Assembly (NCBI RefSeq): GCF_050436995.1
Contig: NC_134754.1
Location: 2,907,001 to 2,971,000 of the forward strand
Length of the DNA: 64,000 nucleotides
Source of the DNA: Anticarsia gemmatalis
Taxonomy: Eukaryota > Arthropoda > Insecta > Lepidoptera > Erebidae
Direction: 5' to 3'
Position numbers and translations under genes: made by a program. Of the stretch, positions 50,401 through 59,703 are shown one piece after another (the first letter of the stretch is position 1; each line of letters opens with the position of its first letter). Below the pieces are notes generated by a model that worked only from the letters and a program-made list of their open reading frames with translations, had not been told where the DNA came from and did not search any database.

Positions 50401-53186
50401 ACACACGATTCTTTCGAAGCATTTGCAGTAGTTAGGAGAACTTTAGTTGCTTGTACGAACTGAGATACGGTTGTAGCTTCAGCTATCGCTTTTTGGTTCA
50501 CAATTAGTATATTTTTAATCAATGTTTCAAATGATTGGTCTGTGTTGGCTATAGTGGCCAGTTTTGCAACTAATGCTGAAAGTGCTTTGTGACTAGCCAT
50601 TCTTATTTCGTCGTCGGATTTGTTGTTTATTTCCCGATTGAGACTGGAGCCCAATGCTTTTAGGAATGGTCCGTATGTGGCGCCGGTGAATGTACTGCAG
50701 CTGTCAGCCTGTAATTAACAAAAATACTATCATAGTTTCTATTCTAGATAATTTTCATGATAAAAATGGGGTACCTACCAGAATGAGATGTAATATTACG
50801 AACAACCTTTCTATAAGGATATGGGCAAAAAAAGTTTTGCATAAAGGCATACTTATTTTTAAAATATCTAATATTTTTTCGAAATCTGGTGAAATCTATC
50901 TGGATTCATTCATCGTCATTTCAAATAATTTCAAAATTTTGTTCTCTTAACTTTTGTGAAGAATTAAGAATATTTTGTTAAGCCCTTAATTATTGTTATA
51001 AACTGTAGTAGCTAAATTAAAACAGAAAATTACTCACCAGAAGCCTCAACGAATCAATCTTCGCCACCCTCAAATTGGAGTCCAACTTTTCAATCAGTAG
51101 CACAACACACTGTTCTCCAAACTCCGGTAGCGCATACATACAAGGGCCAAGTGCAGCTGCCAGGTCATCCCTAGTCACCGTCACGGGGTCATTGGCCGTA
51201 GGAGTAAAGTCAATGGGAAAGTAGCATGATATGACGTCAAACATCTCATCAACTAAGTGGCCTATGGAAACTGTATGTAGTAATTTAGGAAGAAAATTGA
51301 AAAGGAATAGTAAATTGCGAGGGTCCCGTTCTCCTTCCATTGCGGAGATTACGCCGTATACGAAGTCTGAACCTAGGCTTTTGCAATCTGAAATTAAATA
51401 TTAAACATTGATTAACACTTACAGTTGTAACATATTTTTAATCGAGTTTAGTTCCTAAATGAAGAATGGACACAGAGTGTATCCAAGCCTGACCAATTAC
51501 TAGTGGTCTGAATAAACTACTACTTGTTCTAAGGCAATTAATTACCTATAAGTAACTAGCAGACTGGCCCACTTTCCAGGTATTGTACTATTATATGTGG
51601 TTGATTCTATACTAGTAGAAATTTAGATCCCATTGATTCTATACAAACCTGGTATAAATAGTTACAAACATTAAAAGAGGAATTATCTAATTTAGTTCAG
51701 TTGTTCAAAAGAGTACATATAGGTACTTCGGAGATTCGTTAGTATTTATATAGATACCTATGAGAGTTATACGTAACTAGATTAAAATTCTTTAGAAAAC
51801 TTAACAAAACATTTTAACTTACATTCAGCATCCAAATCCAATAATTTATTTATAATCATGTAAATATTATATCTGTCTTGACGCAACTGTGACTGGCATG
51901 AAACTTCTCTATACATCGTAGCCAAGAAGTCTGCACTATGACTCACATTATAATTCTTCATATTCATCAGTACTAGGTATCCTGCTAACACCGATGGAAT
52001 TACACTGTGATGGTCTTTTAAACGGTCAGTATAAAATTTTGATATGAATCGGATCTGCATTTCCGTCAAGTAATTGTTTGGTAGTTCTTGTAATAGTTGG
52101 GTGTAGTAACGCATGCCTTTTTCACGGTTCTCAGGTTCTTTGTGCGTTAAAACAGCACTCATATTTTCTACTACTTGTGTTAGGTCTACATGTCCCGTGA
52201 TTATGTCTGCAAGAAAGATCATTACAATATTAAATAAGTATTTGTAATTTGCCTTCATAGGTCTTGTGTAAATGTATTTACAGTAGCTTTACTAGGGATC
52301 ACTCTATTAAAATATCGAACATGATCATGAATGGCTAGTATTCAAATATCAGAAAAGTCAAAAACATTTAGGTATCTAGGTATCCCTATTCCATATTTTG
52401 AGATTATGAGATTAAGTTCTAAACAAATATACCTACCTATACTACAATTAAATTCTTTTAAGATGTGAGGATCATCAAAATATTTAATTTAGAATAAAGC
52501 AAGATATGGCATTCAGTTTTGTACCAAAAAAACAAGTTCAAGGCGAAATAACATTAGTGTTATCAAACTGAAACCAACACTGATAACATTCAAGAAATTA
52601 GTTCAAATATTATAAATGTAATTAGTTATGTTTATTGCAACATTAGACTGATATTTGTATATACAAAAATCAATTATTCTTCTTTTTTTTATATAATATA
52701 GAAAATAAAAATATGCCTGATATGTACTAATGATCGGGCTGCTATAAATGTTCTATTTAGAGAAATATTTGTTACAATGTTTTTGTCTTTTTGAAACCTA
52801 AATGACCACAAATATTATACATAGAAAGGCATTTCATTCTTTTTATACAGGAAATAATTAAAAAAATTTTGAGAAACAGATCAAAGACTGTAATGATCAA
52901 GTTTCACTTAATACAGCTATTTTAAGAAGGATATATTAGAACCATTAATGTTATGCACTTGCATAAACATAGATATATCTACAAATAAAGAGCAAGAAAC
53001 AAAAATGAATGTGCAAACAGAGTACAAAGTATAGATGTATAGGTGGCACTTATAAAACTAAGATGGTATGTCTAAATATAATTTAATCGCTAACTTACCA
53101 GTAACTACACTCGGTATTTGTTCAAATATATCGTTATCTTTCATTATAGCCTCTGCTAACTCAGGTTTAAACCAAACTGAATCCAT
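47477..53186 (-). CDS. MMS19, cytosolic iron-sulfur assembly targeting factor
   Basis: Seven exons, 970 aa: 53186-53099, 52206-51823, 51387-51038, 50708-49251, 48877-48611, 48182-48021, 47680-47477. All introns are GT-AG and the reading frame is continuous. MMS19 is a HEAT-repeat scaffold which, with CIAO1 and CIAO2B, hands Fe-S clusters to DNA polymerases, helicases (XPD) and other nuclear or cytosolic proteins. Family hallmarks seen are RLKDHHSVIPSVLAGY near the N-terminus, GERDPRNLL, CYFPIDFTP at residues 212-220, and the C-terminal DDKKRLVRNMAVRARTRWFL. The length fits animal MMS19 (about 960-1030). The start MDSVWFKPELAEAI lies in a short first exon separated by an 892-base intron. The rest is alpha-helical repeats without catalytic residues. 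It is divergent from the DNLZ homologue. No frameshift or lost domain seen. Confidence 0.93.
47735..47935 (+). repeat. Dispersed repeat fragment in MMS19 intron 6
   Basis: Contains 'ctctggtttgattcccagga' and, further on, 'ctttgagtataacaggcgat' followed by 'gttatgcatgtatg', phrases of a common lepidopteran retroposon. Not a tRNA gene despite the 'ggtttgattcc' phrase. Confidence 0.5.
48183..48610 (-). other. MMS19 intron 5
   Basis: 428-base GT-AG intron. Nothing recognisable inside apart from a T-run near 48350 and 'cacgggcacgtgcacggac', a small GC-rich dyad-like patch at about 48417. Confidence 0.7.
48878..49250 (-). other. MMS19 intron 4
   Basis: 373-base GT-AG intron; AT-rich, nothing recognised. 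Confidence 0.7.
50709..51037 (-). other. MMS19 intron 3
   Basis: 329-base GT-AG intron between the LRLL and ADSCSTF coding segments. The plus-strand open frame at 50690-50950 is a chance frame in it. Confidence 0.7.
51388..51822 (-). other. MMS19 intron 2
   Basis: 435-base GT-AG intron splitting a tyrosine codon (T|AT). Nothing recognised inside. Confidence 0.7.
52207..53098 (-). other. MMS19 intron 1
   Basis: 892-base GT-AG intron, the longest of the gene; AT-rich, no element or ORF recognised. First introns close to a promoter often hold regulatory sites, but none can be pointed to here. Confidence 0.7.
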
Positions 53187-53707
53187 TTTTATGGATTTTA
53201 TGAAACTCTTATAACAAAACTAATTTGTTTCTAAAATATAGAGATAAGCATATTTGGAAGACCTGGAAGTGTATATGGCGTCAAGACCTGCAAACACTTG
53301 ATGATTTTACGGTGAATTACACGAATTGATACTGTTGTGAAGCAGATTTTGAGGTTAATCTATTTTTTTAATGAACTGTCAGATGAGTCGTTTTTCACAA
53401 ACGTATTGAACCATGCAGCCTCTTCTGTCAGATTAATAGTCTAACATACGTCAAACTTATGCTGAACATTCTGCATAATTTTACAACTACTCTGCTTTGG
53501 TACGTGCTATCTCACTCACTTTTGTTGCGAAATCGCAGCTTCCATCCTTTTCATTTCTCTATGACGTCAGTCACTCATATGATATACGATTTTGAAGGTT
53601 ATGTTTTTATTTTCATTTTTCCTCAGCTCGGTTGACGAAAAGTGGTGCAATAGTGAATATCGTTTCAAGAGTTTGTTGCATGAACGTCCGTGAATAAGTT
53701 GAAATTA
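53187..53707. promoter_or_regulatory. Divergent promoter region of MMS19 and DNLZ
   Basis: 521 bases separate the two ATG codons of oppositely oriented genes, so both core promoters and 5' UTRs must lie here. No clear TATA box on either side. A five-codon upstream ORF (53680-53697: MNVRE) ends ten bases before the DNLZ start. Confidence 0.6.
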
Positions 53708-54271
53708 ATGCGAATATTTAATACGATCAGAATGTCTCATAAAACGCTAATAGACTTTGTGGTAAAGTATCACACACCACGTTTACTGAACAACGTCGTA
53801 TTCTTTCCAAGTAATGGAAACTCTTATTTTGGAAGAAGACTAGTGGTTCCTGTGCCTGTGTCTACATCAGCACCGAAGATCCAGTCGCCGAGAAACTTCA
53901 GCACAACAACAGCGAAGTTCAATGAAATCCAACTAAATACTGAACCAAAGAAGGAAGATGGAAAGTTTCAGCTGATGTTTACGTGCAAAAAATGTAGCAC
54001 AAGAAATAGTAAAATTATATCGAAACAGGCGTACTACAAAGGTGTTGTTATAGTTATCTGTGATGGTTGTGATAACAAGCACTTAATAGCAGACAATTTA
54101 AATTGGTTTACTGATATGAATGGTAAGAAAAATATCGAAGATATCATGGCGGAGAAAGGAGAATCGGTGCAAAAAATCATGTCTTCAGATCTTCAATATA
54201 TTGCATCAGAAATGGTGAAGAATGGCGACAATAATGATAAAACAGTTCTGTTGAAAGATAAATCTGAATAA
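53708..54271 (+). CDS. DNLZ/HEP1 homologue, mitochondrial Hsp70 escort protein
   Basis: Single exon, 187 aa from ATG 53708. The frame is open back to a GTG at 53690, but ATG is the expected start; MSHKT (53732) is a later alternative. The zf-DNL zinc ribbon lies in the middle: FTCKKCSTRNSKIISKQAYY then VVIVICDGCDNKHLIADNLN, with zinc ligands Cys93, Cys96, Cys118 and Cys121. Proteins of this family (Zim17/Tim15, HEP1, DNLZ) keep the mitochondrial Hsp70 soluble and active, and are thereby needed for protein import and iron-sulfur cluster formation. The first ~80 residues are basic, Ser/Thr-rich and poor in acids, as expected of a mitochondrial presequence. The C-terminal ~60 residues are charged and variable. 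It is head-to-head with MMS19, another Fe-S factor. Confidence 0.92.
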   Translation: MRIFNTIRMSHKTLIDFVVKYHTPRLLNNVVFFPSNGNSYFGRRLVVPVPVSTSAPKIQSPRNFSTTTAKFNEIQLNTEPKKEDGKFQLMFTCKKCSTRNSKIISKQAYYKGVVIVICDGCDNKHLIADNLNWFTDMNGKKNIEDIMAEKGESVQKIMSSDLQYIASEMVKNGDNNDKTVLLKDKSE

Positions 54272-54960
54272 AGCTGTATTGTTTAGTATTAGTGCTTATT
54301 TTGTAGTTTGCTAAATTAAAGAAGGTGTTACAAACTTCTAAGCATAAAGCAAATCTTGCAGAGATTTTACTGTTCACCAAATCTCTGTATTTATTGAATA
54401 GGTTTGTCTGTCAATCAGAATTGGTAGAGTACATTTGTATGTTCCAGTTGAAAATATTATTCTTCTTCCATTATTATTCTGCTGGGCTTTCAAAGGAAGG
54501 TATTATTTGTGTGCCATATCCTTCCTTAGAGTGAAGACAAGTGTACTCTACATGTCCTGATCCCATGTATTATCTTTATAAAGTAAAAATAGCACTGGAC
54601 CTATTTTTGGTCTTATTCAATGTTAAGTTATTGGAGGCTGGAACTTCAATAACTAAATTAATTATGAAGTAGCACATACACCTCTTTAGAATCCTCTAAG
54701 GTGGGTATGGTTATATTAGGTATTATAATTTGTATAAAAATTAAATAGAAATGTGATATTATGAAGTTAATTTGTAACTATCAATAAATGATATTCCACC
54801 ACTAAACATGTCTACTCTTTTATTAGCTAGTCTTTGCTGAATCTGCATTTGACTCTACACTCCAAGCAACTATAATGGCTGACAAACATTAACTACTCAG
54901 TGTTCTAAATTACAGTTATGCCATTTTTACAGCCATGTCATGTCTCAAATAGCTATATTT
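54272..54960 (+). other. 3' UTR and intergenic sequence after DNLZ
   Basis: AATAAA occurs at the stop codon itself (54267-54272), too early to be the main signal, and again at 54783-54788 followed by T-rich sequence. The 3' UTR is probably about 0.5 kb. The open frames here (54325-54534 and 54177-54380 minus) are not genes. Confidence 0.5.
54783..54788 (+). terminator. Candidate polyadenylation signal of DNLZ
   Basis: AATAAA in 'tatcaataaatgatattcca', followed about 20-30 bases on by 'tgtctactcttttattagc', a U-rich downstream element. Best of the signals after the DNLZ stop. Confidence 0.5.
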
Positions 54961-55240
54961 CCTCGCTAACAGGAATATTATACAAAATATCGTCCCCGTA
55001 GAGCGAAAAATCACTAACTAACACTTAAGTGATTTTGAGATACGAGGTGTTTTATGTCTTAAATGACAAAAAAAAATATAACTTTTTTCGGAGATTAGTT
55101 ATCGATGCATGAAAGGTTTTGTTTTGAAGATATATTAATTAAGTATATGTTATATGTATTAAACCACGAAAATAGTATATAAATTATTAACTGTAAAGGA
55201 TAATTTGTTTTACCCCAAGGTTTTCCTATTTATCTGTCAC

Positions 55241-55278
55241 TTAGTTACTTTTCACATGTAGTTAGTTAGTTTTCGCAT
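55241..55278 (+). repeat. Subterminal repeats, left side
   Basis: Two copies of the TTAGTTACTTTTCGCA-type word: 'ttagttacttttcacat' (55241-55257) and 'gttagttagttttcgcat' (55261-55278). A weaker third ('cagttagttattttagg') follows at about 55310. Confidence 0.6.
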
Positions 55279-55547
55279 CAGCATTTAAATATTATACTAG
55301 TAACTAAAATCAGTTAGTTATTTTAGGAGTAAAACATATTTTACATAACTGTGTCTAAATAAAATACCCAACTAAATAGACTTTGCTTATTTATTCATTT
55401 ATTGCCTAATTTAAAACTAGTGTCCTATCAGTTGAAAAGTATAAAAGTAAAACAACATTCTTAGGCAACATTTATTGAAAAAAAAACTGTCTTTAAGTAT
55501 ACAAAACCTAATTAAAACATAATGAACAAGAACACGTTACAAAATCA

Positions 55548-55729
55548 TCAATAGAACAGCATTAATGATGTAGCCACATCATTTTCCTCTTCTTCCTCGA
55601 GCTAAGTGACGTCAGGCTCACATAGCCTATCCAACACATCGTTACTAACAGGTAAAGATTCATACCAAGGATAAAGTTCGCTTAGTATGACACCTTTGAC
55701 ACAAAGATTTAACAAATCTTTCCTTGCAG
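55548..55729 (-). pseudogene. Transposase C-terminal remnant of the TIR unit
   Basis: The minus strand reads ARKDLLNLCVKGVILSELYP, then WYESLPVSNDVLDRLCEPDV, T, a stop (TAG at 55602-55604), and in the same frame LEEEEENDVATSLMLFY with a TGA at 55548. The 'KDLL.L...GVI...Y..WY.SLP.......EPD.....EEEE' pattern resembles the end of DNA-transposon proteins in insects. The coding sequence is cut off upstream where GC-rich LINE sequence begins at about 55735, so the LINE insertion destroyed the gene. Identity by pattern memory only. Confidence 0.45.
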
Positions 55730-55735
55730 GGGTGT

Positions 55736-57856
55736 ATTTACCCTAGGGCTAGAAGGGCTATAGCCCGGGCCGGTTTCCTCTCTTGGGTCTGCATCTTGTC
55801 GGGGTGAGGGGGCTTAGTAGAATTGAAAGGTTGGGGAAACAGTGATCGCGAGTAACAAAAAATTACTGCGCGTGTCCCTCTGTTTGCAGAGGACACAGGT
55901 GCGGGACAGGTGAGCCGTCAGTGGGAGGACGGGCTCAGTAGGCACTCACACTGCCCCGAGCTGACGAAGAGCCAGGCCGCTGCCGCCCTCGTCAACCGTC
56001 GGTTGTCGTAAATCCGTCCATCCTTGACCGAGGGCCTTGCCTTAACCGGCTGGGTCGCGAGGAGACCACCTCTGTGAAAATCCCGAGTAACTCCAGCAGT
56101 GGCGCCCCCTTTAGGGGCCTTGCGTGGTCAGAGTTCATTCGCTTTGCGGGACCCCCGCGCCAGAAAAACCAGACGCAAGCGGCCACTGGGGCACCTCCCG
56201 CTCTCCAGTAGTATAAGGGTCACCGGATTATGGGGCCTCTACCTCGGTGGAACGATACTTGCCACCACACTCGCGGGAACTGTTTGGATAATATAAATTT
56301 GAAAACGAACCCAAATGATGTAAGTGGGAGAGGCGAGAAGCTCAAACCCGAGGAGATCGGGGGCAAGAAGCCCAGCCGTATTGACTGCATAGCATAGTTG
56401 CGGAGGGTCGGAGCACGCCCAGTTTTAGCAAGTGTCAGACAATGACCCTAAGGACAAATTCACCATCCAGCTGGCGGACACCATCCTCACTCACCACTAG
56501 GCAGTGGTGGAGGTGGCCGACAAATCCGGTCACCTCAAGGGTGACCTTTATAAAGTCCCTCAAAGACGCTGCCAGGAACGTCAAACTGGCAGTGTCGGAG
56601 TCGAGCAGGCAGTATGTCACGAAGGAGAATTTGGCGCGTCAGGCCCAGAATTATCGCTTGCAAGAGGAGGTCGATCACATGTCACAGGCAACGGCATCAA
56701 CCCCCGCGCCAGAAAAACCAGGGGCAGCGTCCTCAGCTGTACCTGCTAACGCATTCGCCACGCCACCGCCACCGCACCGCAGCTCACAGGTCTCCGGACC
56801 AAGGAGAAGCAGGGTAAACAGCCGCGTCTTACAGTGCAGTGGCTTCCAAACCGCCGTTCTCTAAACCGACGGCTGCCAAAGAGTAGCAGTTCGTCGGGAA
56901 AAATAGCAAGGCGCCCAAGGCTACGGAAGCCGACAAAAAGGGCAAGAAAATCAAAATCAAATCATTTATTCATTTAGGTCAAATATTGACACTTATGATA
57001 GTCGTTACAATTACTGAATCTACCACTAGCTCGGAAAGGGGGTGGAGCCTTATGAGAAGAGCTAGCAAGAAACTCACGGCCACTCTTTTCAATCGCCAAA
57101 AGTTTTACAATGTGGTTGATACAATAATTGATCATGCGAGGAGCTGCCAACAATCAGCGATATAGACTAAACGTCAATTAAGGAAAATGAATATAGTTAG
57201 GTTATTTATTAGTCTCTGATCATACCGTATGTTGGGAGCACCTACTAGCATGTGATAATAAGAATATGGGCAACAAGTGAGCACATTATTGTGAACAATA
57301 TAAAAGAAAAAAAGTGACAGTTTTATGATTAACATCAAATTGTATGTAACATCACCTATTTGCATCATTAAGTGCCCATATTTTACAATATTTAGACCTA
57401 CTGCTACTGAGTTTATACAATTTATGGCAAAGTTCCCTAATTTCAAAGAATCCTAATCAAGCGAGCGACTATTCCCAAGAGCTATTGTCGTTTAGATACT
57501 CATCAATTCTGTAATAAAAGAAGGAGGAAGAAGAAGGCGCCCAATCTTCGGGCTCCAGCTGCAGCTGAAGGCGGCAAAAAGCGGTGCGACATATAGAGAC
57601 ATTATTAGGGACGCAAAGGACAAAATAAACCAAGCCGACAATGAAATAGTCCGCTTCGGGGTTGCGGCTACGGGAGCTCGAATGTTGAGCTCCCAGGGGT
57701 CAGGGACCGGAAAAGCGGATGCCCTGGCCTCTAAATTGAGGAAAGTTATCAGGGAGGACACCTTCCGAGTGTCCAGGCCCACAAAGACCGCGGAACTGAG
57801 CATTACAGGTCTTGACGACTCAGCCCGCCCAGAGGAGGTGAAGGTCGATTAAAGCC
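55736..57856 (+). mobile_element. R1-clade non-LTR retrotransposon, 5' part, broken
   Basis: A GC-rich block in AT-rich surroundings. A 5' UTR-like part (55736-56440, 'ccgggccggtttcctctctt') precedes ORF1 (gag-like) coding sequence: EVADKSGHLKG, then after a frameshift TFIKSLKDAARNVKLAVSES, SRQYVTKENLARQAQNYRLQ. After an AT-rich insertion (56957-57515) it continues KAPNLRAPAAAEGGKK, a second frameshift, GATYRDIIRDAKDKINQADN, ARMLSSQGSGTGKADALASK, and VSRPTKTAELSITGLDDSAR. This is the pattern of R1/TRAS/SART-type ORF1. It ends at TAA about 57852; the zinc knuckles, ORF2 endonuclease and reverse transcriptase are absent. It sits outside rDNA as far as the window shows. Confidence 0.75.
56957..57515. 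repeat. AT-rich insertion inside the LINE, with a common lepidopteran repeat
   Basis: The first ~180 bases read 'aatcatttattcatttaggt', 'aaatattgacacttatgata', 'tctaccactagctcggaaag' and 'caagaaactcacggccactc', a phrase set I recognise from many lepidopteran sequences. The rest, to about 57515, is AT-rich and unrecognised. It separates two parts of the LINE's ORF1, so it inserted after the LINE did. Confidence 0.6.
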
Positions 57857-57924
57857 GATTTAATAAATAAAATTGATCAGGACAATGTTAAAAACTAATT
57901 TGTTAAAAATGAAAATAAAGTTTA

Positions 57925-58135
57925 GTTTTTTCATTCCTTGATGGGGCGGAAAGCTAGCGGAGCCCAGGGCGTGCCATCTTAAAATACGACTCTGCGAATG
58001 ACTGCAATAATGCGCGGGCGCGGCGAGGGTCCTAAGGTCAAAGGGCGTAATCTCACTAAGTAGCATCGTATCACGGGACATAGTTACCAACCTTTCATCT
58101 AGTAGTGTTTTTGCTGAGTGAAAAGTAGCCAAAAC
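57925..58135. other. GC-rich block of unknown origin
   Basis: A sharp-edged GC-rich segment ('ttgatggggcggaaagctag', 'gaatgactgcaataatgcgc', 'gggcgcggcgagggtcctaa') between AT-rich sequences, right of the LINE. The minus strand is open for most of it (LLSEITPFDLRTLAAPAHYC then SHSQSRILRWHALGSAS). It could be a 3' UTR remnant of the same LINE or a piece of the TIR unit's own gene; I cannot decide. Confidence 0.4.
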
Positions 58136-58271
58136 ATTTTAATTATAATACTCTAATGTGTTATGTCATCTACAGTCAGGGAAAATATTAACCAGAACAC
58201 TATAGTTAGTTGTCGTTTTTTCTTTTAAACGTCTGGTCTTAAATAATATAGCTCGAAAAATAATTAATGGT

Positions 58272-58460
58272 AGTTAGTTACTTTTCGCACAAAATATCAC
58301 ATACAATAAAATTACTAAGTCACTTTGATGAGTTTTCGCATTACTATTTTTTAAGACATGCCTATAGGGAGTAATGCGGAAAAAGTAGATAAGGGACTTT
58401 AATGCGTAAGTATCTTTTTCAACAAATAAGAGAAAAAGTAATCAGGTGACTTAGTTACTT
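58272..58460. repeat. Subterminal repeats, right side
   Basis: Copies of the same word as on the left: 'agttagttacttttcgcac' (58272-58290), 'gatgagttttcgcatta' (58327-58343), inverted 'agtaatgcggaaaaagta' (about 58371-58388) and 'tgacttagttacttgtaact' (about 58446). Orientation is mixed. Confidence 0.6.
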
Positions 58461-58670
58461 GTAACTCAACTGTCACAAATCAAATAATGTACTTAATTAA
58501 GTCTCGCGATTTACATTTTTCTAAATAATTACGTTATGAATACGAGAGTAAGACAGAAATATGGAGAAAAAATTACTGATTTTATTGGTATTTATAAGTC
58601 GATTTTGAACATTTTGTTACTTAATGACTTTTCGTTCTACGGGGACGATATGCTATTCCTATTAGCAAGG

Positions 58671-59703
58671 ATAAATTATAAATTTATAGATGTATAATAA
58701 ATTTTCTGTACAATAAATAATAGCAGCTTTTATCTACAACACATTAGTCACAGAGGGAAAGAAATAAAATTAAATTGAAAAGATTACATGATTTATTCTC
58801 ATTCAAATTACAAGAGATTACAAATCAAAATATGGCCAACCTAAACTATAATAAATTGAAACAAAATCTGTTGTAAAGCTTCATTCATATCAATAAAGAT
58901 TCTTGTTCCAAAACAAATAATAATTCATCGAATTTCAGTGCATATTTAATCTATAATACTAATAAAAATCTTGCTTTTCGAAAGTCAACAAAGTTTTTCA
59001 AATAAACTTATTTAATGAAAAAAAGATTGCCTCCTAGACACATATTTTTCAATATGAATACTGCTTTACATATAAAACTACAGATATTTATCACTAAGCC
59101 TACATTTTAATCCACTCAGGAAATAGTTATTAAAAATATTTTTTTATTGGCACCACTTGGTAATCATTCCTGAATAATATTCTATAAAAATAAGGCACAA
59201 TATAATCACATAATGTAATACATTTCATAATCTCTTATAAATACATAAACTTACTATTTGTGCGATAATTACATATACAAAATTAATGTACAAGGATCTT
59301 ACATGTTAAAAAAGAATGTTATAAGGAATGCAAAGAATCTTATTTGGAAGGTTGTCTCAAAGAGAATGGATTTATATGGAATATTTTAAGTCAGCTCTGA
59401 ACATTGGACAACATTTGATTGAGATTGAAAGTTGTTAACTAGACCGAAAATATAAAAATCCTTTATACTTTTATGTCAAAATATTATGTTCCAGAAGTTA
59501 GCTTAAAGAAGTGCACAATAGTACATGGTTAAGATAAGTAAATATCCATTCTTCTTTTCGTACATAATTAGTAATTCGGACAATGATATTCATTTTGTCT
59601 TGGAAATATTAATCTTATACTAATTATACAAGTAATTGAGTAAACAATCACTGACAAAATTTTCAGTCTTAATAATATTTTCATCTCAGAATAACAATCA
59701 ATT
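58671..59703 (-). other. Probable 3' UTR of DOK and intergenic sequence
   Basis: AT-rich, no ORF or element. Minus-strand AATAAA words occur at 59143-59148 and 58792-58797; either could end the DOK transcript, giving a 3' UTR of about 0.6 or 0.9 kb. Confidence 0.45.

Larger units (their letters stand above)
54961..58670. mobile_element. 3.7 kb terminal-inverted-repeat unit with nested LINE
   Basis: The left end (54961-55013) reads CCTCGCTAACAGGAATA, then ATATCGTCCCCGTAGAGCGA. The right end (to 58670), reverse-complemented, reads CCTTGCTAATAGGAATA, then ATATCGTCCCCGTAGAACGA. Inside both ends a word close to TTAGTTACTTTTCGCA recurs (55241, 55261, 58272, 58327, inverted near 58371), and the TIR itself contains a variant of it; such subterminal arrays usually bind transposases. 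A decayed C-terminal coding piece lies at 55548-55729. An R1-clade LINE has inserted next to it. No target duplication or intact transposase found; superfamily unknown. Confidence 0.7.

Noticed and set aside
56442..56864. 140-codon plus-strand open frame in the LINE, taken at first as a host gene
   Set aside because: It crosses a frameshift of the R1-like ORF1; only its middle part is the true reading frame of the retrotransposon.
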